Assembly (NCBI GenBank): GCA_031426815.1
Contig: JASJPG010000043.1
Location: forward strand, 1-64,000
Origin: PFJX01 sp031426815
Lineage (GTDB): Bacteria; Pseudomonadota; Gammaproteobacteria; Burkholderiales; Thiobacillaceae
Direction: 5' to 3'
DNA: 64,000 bases
Position numbers and translations under genes: made by a program. Numbering within the stretch: position 1 is the stretch's first letter; each line of letters begins with the position of its first letter. Below, one piece after another: positions 61,305-64,000 of the stretch. Under the pieces are notes generated by a model. It was given only the letters and a program-made list of their open reading frames with translations, had not been told where the DNA came from and did no database searches.

Positions 61305-61628
61305 ATGCCCCGTCCTCCCAAACACGTCTTCATCTGCGGCCAAGCGCGTCCGCCCGGCCATCCGCGCGGTTCCTGCGCCGAAAAAGGCTGTCGCGAAGTG
61401 CTCGACGAATTTCTCTACCAGTTTCAGCAACGCCAGTGCTTCGACAAGGTCGCCATCACCACCACCGGCTGCCTCGGCCCGTGCAGCACCGGCACCAACG
61501 TGCTGGTCTACCCGGAAGGCATCATGTACGGCCAGGTCGGCAAGGACGATGTCGCGACCATCTTCGACGAGCACCTGCTCGGCGGCCAACCGGTCGAACG
61601 TCTAAAAGTGCCGGCCGACCTCTGGTAA
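61305..61628 (+). CDS. thioredoxin-fold [2Fe-2S] ferredoxin (Shethna protein I type)
   Basis: 107 residues, with Cys at 11, 24, 29, 56 and 60. FICGQARPPGHPRGSC and TTGCLGPCSTGTNVLVYPEG define the thioredoxin-like 2Fe-2S ferredoxin, related to Azotobacter Shethna protein I and the Clostridium 2Fe ferredoxin. No good ribosome binding site precedes the ATG, because inverted repeat A ends 5 bases before it. Likely works with FdxB in nitrogen fixation. Confidence 0.85.
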   Translation: MPRPPKHVFICGQARPPGHPRGSCAEKGCREVLDEFLYQFQQRQCFDKVAITTTGCLGPCSTGTNVLVYPEGIMYGQVGKDDVATIFDEHLLGGQPVERLKVPADLW

Positions 61629-61634
61629 TGCGAC

Positions 61635-62006
61635 ATGACCGATACCGTGCTGCCCGCCACGTTGCCGGATGAGCTGGTCGAACTCGGCGTCAAGCTGTGC
61701 CTCGTGCTGCGAGAAGAGGCGCGGCTGTATGCCAGCGACAAAGCAGCGGCGATCCGGCTGGAAGAAGCCCTGTTCACCCGCGTCGTCGACCCCTCAAATG
61801 GCCTGCCCGGCTATGAAGGGGTCTGGCGCGACGCGCGCGGACAGAAATGCGGCAGCCTGACCATCAACAGCGACGGCAGCTTCCACGGCGAATTCGATCT
61901 GCTCGTCATGCATCCCAAAAAACCGCGCTGGTTCATCGAAGCCATCACGGTCTGGGGCCGCGACGGCGTCGTCAAGGCCGAACCGCGTTTGCTGGCGGCG
62001 GTATGA
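61635..62006 (+). CDS. unrecognised nif-operon protein 1
   Basis: 123 residues, no Cys motif or membrane segment; one Cys in RGQKCGSL and one near the N-terminus. The middle contains a beta-rich stretch (GVWRDARGQKCGSLTINSDGSFHGEFDLLVMHPKKPRWFIEAITVWGRDG). I do not recognise a family. It begins 6 bp after the ferredoxin gene in the nif operon, so a role in nitrogen fixation or its regulation is plausible. Confidence 0.7.
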   Translation: MTDTVLPATLPDELVELGVKLCLVLREEARLYASDKAAAIRLEEALFTRVVDPSNGLPGYEGVWRDARGQKCGSLTINSDGSFHGEFDLLVMHPKKPRWFIEAITVWGRDGVVKAEPRLLAAV

Positions 62007-62030
62007 AAACCAGCTTTTCAGGCACAACAC

Positions 62031-62107
62031 GTAGGGCGGAAAAGCGTAGCGCCTTCCGCCGCATGTGCGGTGCATTCGGCGGAAGGCGCTGCGCTTTTCC
62101 GCCCTAC
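62031..62107. repeat. large palindrome with 31-bp arms
   Basis: Arms 62031-62061 and 62077-62107 are complementary with a single mismatch, with a 15-bp loop; each begins or ends with the GTAGGGCGGAAAAGCG-type sequence. The transcript would form a very stable hairpin between the two unrecognised nif-operon genes and could act as an RNA processing or attenuation site. It resembles dispersed proteobacterial intergenic repeats. Confidence 0.92.
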
Positions 62108-62124
62108 AACGCGTTTGACACGAA

Positions 62125-62565
62125 ATGACAGCGCCCTTCCCCGCCGACATGCGCCTGTTGCTGGCGCACAAACAGAAGACCAGCGCGCGCGTGCGCTTCC
62201 TGCGCTTTCCGCATGGCGTGTGCGCCTTCGCGGCACTGCCGAAGTTGTCCACGGTATTTGAAGATCCGCCGGCCAGTCAGGTCGAAAACCATCCCAGCCT
62301 CTACCTGCGCAGCGCCGAAGCCGCGCTCGGCCTGGACAACGGCGGCCTCGCGCTGGAAGCCGAATTCAGCGCCAGCGTCGACACGCCGGACGGCCCGATC
62401 CGCGTGCGCCTGGCCACCTTCACCAGCATCGACCCGCCGTTCGAAGCGGCCGAACGCCTGGGCGGCAAGTTCATCGCCATCACCGAAGCGCGCGGCGATT
62501 TGTACAAAACATCGCCGGCCGAATTGGAACTGCTGCGCCAGGCCTACACTTGTCTGATGGGGTAA
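62125..62565 (+). CDS. unrecognised nif-operon protein 2
   Basis: 146 residues, mostly soluble, with no clear motif (RVRFLRFPHGVCAFAALPKLSTVFEDPPASQVENHPSLYLRSAEAALGLDNGG). No family recognised. It follows the large palindrome and precedes the GNAT gene by 14 bp. Its codon use is like its neighbours', so it is probably a real gene. Confidence 0.68.
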   Translation: MTAPFPADMRLLLAHKQKTSARVRFLRFPHGVCAFAALPKLSTVFEDPPASQVENHPSLYLRSAEAALGLDNGGLALEAEFSASVDTPDGPIRVRLATFTSIDPPFEAAERLGGKFIAITEARGDLYKTSPAELELLRQAYTCLMG

Positions 62566-62579
62566 ACCGGAGACACAAA

Positions 62580-63041
62580 ATGCACAGCCAACCGCGCATC
62601 CGCGCCGCCGGCGAAGCCGATCTGGATGGCATGGTGCTGCTCATCGAGCGCCTGTTCGCGCTGGAACCGGACTATCCGTTCGATGCAGTCAAAGTGCACC
62701 GCGGCCTCGACCTGTTGCACGCGCGGCCGGATGCCGCCGCGCTCTGGGTGGCGGAACGGGATGGCCGCCTGGTCGGCATGTGTTCCGCCCAGATCGTCAT
62801 TTCCACCGCCGAGGGCGGGCCGGTGGCCTGGATCGAGGATGTCGTGGTCAGCCCCGACCAGCGCGGCCAGGGCATCGGCCGCCTGCTGCTGGACGCGGTA
62901 TCGGCCTGGGCCGTGCGGCGCGGCATCGGCCGCCTGCAATTGCTGGCGGATGGCGAGAACGCCGCCGCGCTCGGCTTCTATCGCCGCCTGGACTGGCAAA
63001 CCACCCGAATGATCTGTTTACGCCTGCGACCTGGAGAGTGA
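62580..63041 (+). CDS. GNAT-family N-acetyltransferase
   Basis: 153 residues. The acetyl-CoA binding motif is present as VVSPDQRGQGIGRLLLDAVSAWA, with ENAAALGFYRRLDW near the C-terminus. It is in the nif operon between an unrecognised gene and nifZ; the start follows CCGGAGACAC. Substrate unknown. Confidence 0.88.
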   Translation: MHSQPRIRAAGEADLDGMVLLIERLFALEPDYPFDAVKVHRGLDLLHARPDAAALWVAERDGRLVGMCSAQIVISTAEGGPVAWIEDVVVSPDQRGQGIGRLLLDAVSAWAVRRGIGRLQLLADGENAAALGFYRRLDWQTTRMICLRLRPGE

Positions 63042-63042
63042 A

Positions 63043-63324
63043 ATGAACCAATTCAACTTGGGCGACCTCGTTTTCGCCGCCATCGATCTGCACAACGACC
63101 CGCTCGAAGAAAGCGGCGAAAGCGGCATCCCCGGCGTCGCCGCCAACGAACTACTCGCCGCCGCCGGCACCCGCGGCGTCGTGGTCAACGTCGGCCACGC
63201 CGAAGCCGACCCGAAACAGGACATCTACCTGGTCCGCTTCGAAACCGGCCCCGACGGCAACCTGGCCGAACCCATTGGTTGCCTAGCAGATGAAATCGGC
63301 TACGGGGAAATACAGGCCGCTTGA
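63043..63324 (+). CDS. nifZ: nitrogen fixation protein NifZ
   Basis: 93 residues. The sequence DLVFAAIDLHNDPLEESGESGIPGVAANELLAAAGTRGVVVNVGHAE is typical of NifZ, which assists P-cluster maturation of the nitrogenase MoFe protein. It starts one base after the GNAT stop. Last gene before the nifV promoter region. Confidence 0.85.
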   Translation: MNQFNLGDLVFAAIDLHNDPLEESGESGIPGVAANELLAAAGTRGVVVNVGHAEADPKQDIYLVRFETGPDGNLAEPIGCLADEIGYGEIQAA

Positions 63325-63370
63325 ACCGGGGGCAGCCCCGGAAAAACATCAGGAATCAACGGGACACAAA

Positions 63371-63545
63371 ACCGTAGGTCGGCAATCCTTTGCCGACGAT
63401 CCTCCTTGCAGCATTTCGCCGTCTGGTTCGTGCAAAGGCAATCAGAGGTGGATCGGCGGGAAGGGATTCCCGCCCTACTCCACTCCCTTGCAACTCGAAC
63501 CGTAGGTCGGCAATCCTTGCCGACGCCCCTCCTCGCGGCGGAATT
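63371..63545. repeat. direct repeat pair with hairpin, nifZ-nifV gap
   Basis: Two copies of a ~70-bp unit begin at 63371 and 63499 with ACCGTAGGTCGGCAATCC, then a near-palindromic GTCGGCAATCC(T)TTGCCGAC core, and end around GCATTTCGCC or similar. Between them lies a hairpin GGCGGGAA-GGGA-TTCCCGCC (63455-63474). The 423-bp gap 63325-63747 holds these repeats and the nifV promoter, and no gene. Confidence 0.8.
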
Positions 63546-63578
63546 TCGCCGCCTATTCAAGTTGCCACAACCCCGCTT

Positions 63579-63594
63579 TGTCGCAAACCCGACC
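63579..63594 (+). promoter_or_regulatory. degenerate NifA upstream activator site
   Basis: TGT-N10-ACC, one mismatch from the TGT-N10-ACA consensus, about 96 bp upstream of the sigma-54 promoter. The distance is in the normal range; the mismatch lowers confidence. Confidence 0.45.
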
Positions 63595-63689
63595 AAGCCC
63601 GCCTGGAAGTCCCTTTCTCGACGCGGGTTGAAGCCATAAGCAGACCAACTTGTCGTTTTAATTCAGATAGATAGCGCCGTCCCCGGCAC

Positions 63690-63706
63690 TGGCATGCGGC
63701 TTGCGA
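63690..63706 (+). promoter_or_regulatory. sigma-54 promoter of nifV
   Basis: TGGCATGCGGCTTGCGA, identical to the site before nifN, with GG and GC 10 bp apart. It starts 58 bp before the nifV ATG. Confidence 0.9.
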
Positions 63707-63747
63707 TGACTGATTCATCACAGACCCTCCGCCCAGACGCCAACGCC

Positions 63748-64000
63748 ATGACCCGCCACATCATCATCGACGACACCACGCTCCGCGATGGCGAACAGTC
63801 CGCCGGGGTGGCGTTCACGCTGGAGGAAAAGCTCGATATCGCCCGCCGTCTCGGCGCGATGGGCGTGCCGGAACTGGAAGTCGGCATCCCGGCGATGGGC
63901 GCCCGCGAAAGCGAGGGTATTCGCGCCGTTGCCGATCTGGGCCTGAATTCGAAGCTGGTGGTGTGGAGCCGCATGCGCGTCGGCGACATCGAGGCCTGCC
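63748..64000 (+). CDS. nifV: homocitrate synthase NifV (3' end outside window)
   Basis: Makes homocitrate, a component of the iron-molybdenum cofactor, from acetyl-CoA and 2-oxoglutarate. The visible 84 residues begin MTRHIIIDDTTLRDGEQSAGVAFTLEEKLDIARRLG, the signature of the HMG-CoA lyase-like synthase family, with the metal and substrate Asp/Arg in TTLRDGEQ. GVPELEVGIPAMGARE is typical of NifV. Cut by the right edge. Confidence 0.93.
   Translation, partial: MTRHIIIDDTTLRDGEQSAGVAFTLEEKLDIARRLGAMGVPELEVGIPAMGARESEGIRAVADLGLNSKLVVWSRMRVGDIEAC

Noticed and set aside
63371..63545. Possible CRISPR array
   Set aside because: Only two repeat copies, unequal units and no cas genes; these are intergenic repeats.

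Overview
The window looks like a high-GC betaproteobacterial chromosome segment. The order zapD-coaE-pilD-pilC-pilB, the rpsA/cmk pair, a VPEP sorting-signal protein and the general protein resemblance point to Nitrosomonadales/Rhodocyclales-type bacteria. The organism is a diazotroph (nif genes at the right end), carries two different [NiFe] hydrogenase systems, makes glycogen, and has a polyphosphate:AMP phosphotransferase. No rRNA, tRNA, insertion sequence, phage or CRISPR array was recognised.

Layout. 1-2.6 kb: rpsA (cut by the window edge), cmk and a small coiled-coil protein. 2.7-8.3 kb: glycogen operon glgC-glgX-malQ, then a secreted protein. 9.0-14.2 kb: hoxFUYH plus a maturation protease (group 3d, NAD-linked bidirectional hydrogenase). 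14.2-15.7 kb: a small island with a PIN/RHH toxin-antitoxin pair and an HNH-like protein. 15.7-22.9 kb, opposite strand: hdrC-hdrB-hdrA-mvhD-mvhG-mvhA-protease, a methanogen-type heterodisulfide reductase/[NiFe] hydrogenase operon (group 3c). 23.2-28.7 kb: membrane protein, HD-GYP protein, and ybbP-ybbA divergent from tesA with overlapping start codons. 28.8-36.2 kb: a WGR/DUF2384 protein, then a TetR-controlled RND efflux pump. 36.2-50.2 kb: housekeeping and envelope genes (DUF1631, M23 peptidase, zapD, coaE, type IV pilus pilDCB, CorC-like, rlmD, exonuclease, pgl, DUF4139, 2OG oxygenase). 50.2-57.7 kb: VPEP-anchor protein, Fur-family regulator, orphan TRAP binding protein, pap, FKBP, OmpA lipoprotein, haem-type diguanylate cyclase. 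57.8-64 kb: nif genes nifN, nifX, an RseC-like gene, DUF269, DUF683, fdxB, a thioredoxin-fold 2Fe-2S ferredoxin, two unrecognised ORFs, GNAT, nifZ and nifV (cut by the edge). Two identical sigma-54 promoters head nifN and nifV.

How it fits together. Hox exchanges electrons between H2 and NAD(H). By analogy with methanogens, Mvh-Hdr could use H2 to reduce ferredoxin by flavin-based electron bifurcation while reducing an unknown disulfide-type acceptor. Nitrogenase makes H2 and needs low-potential ferredoxin, and the nif cluster encodes two ferredoxins, so a link between H2 recycling and nitrogen fixation is a plausible but untested idea. The hydrogenase accessory (hyp) genes and nifHDK/nifE are not in this window.

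Most intergenic gaps in the nif region hold palindromic repeats. All family assignments come from reading motifs, not from database searches.
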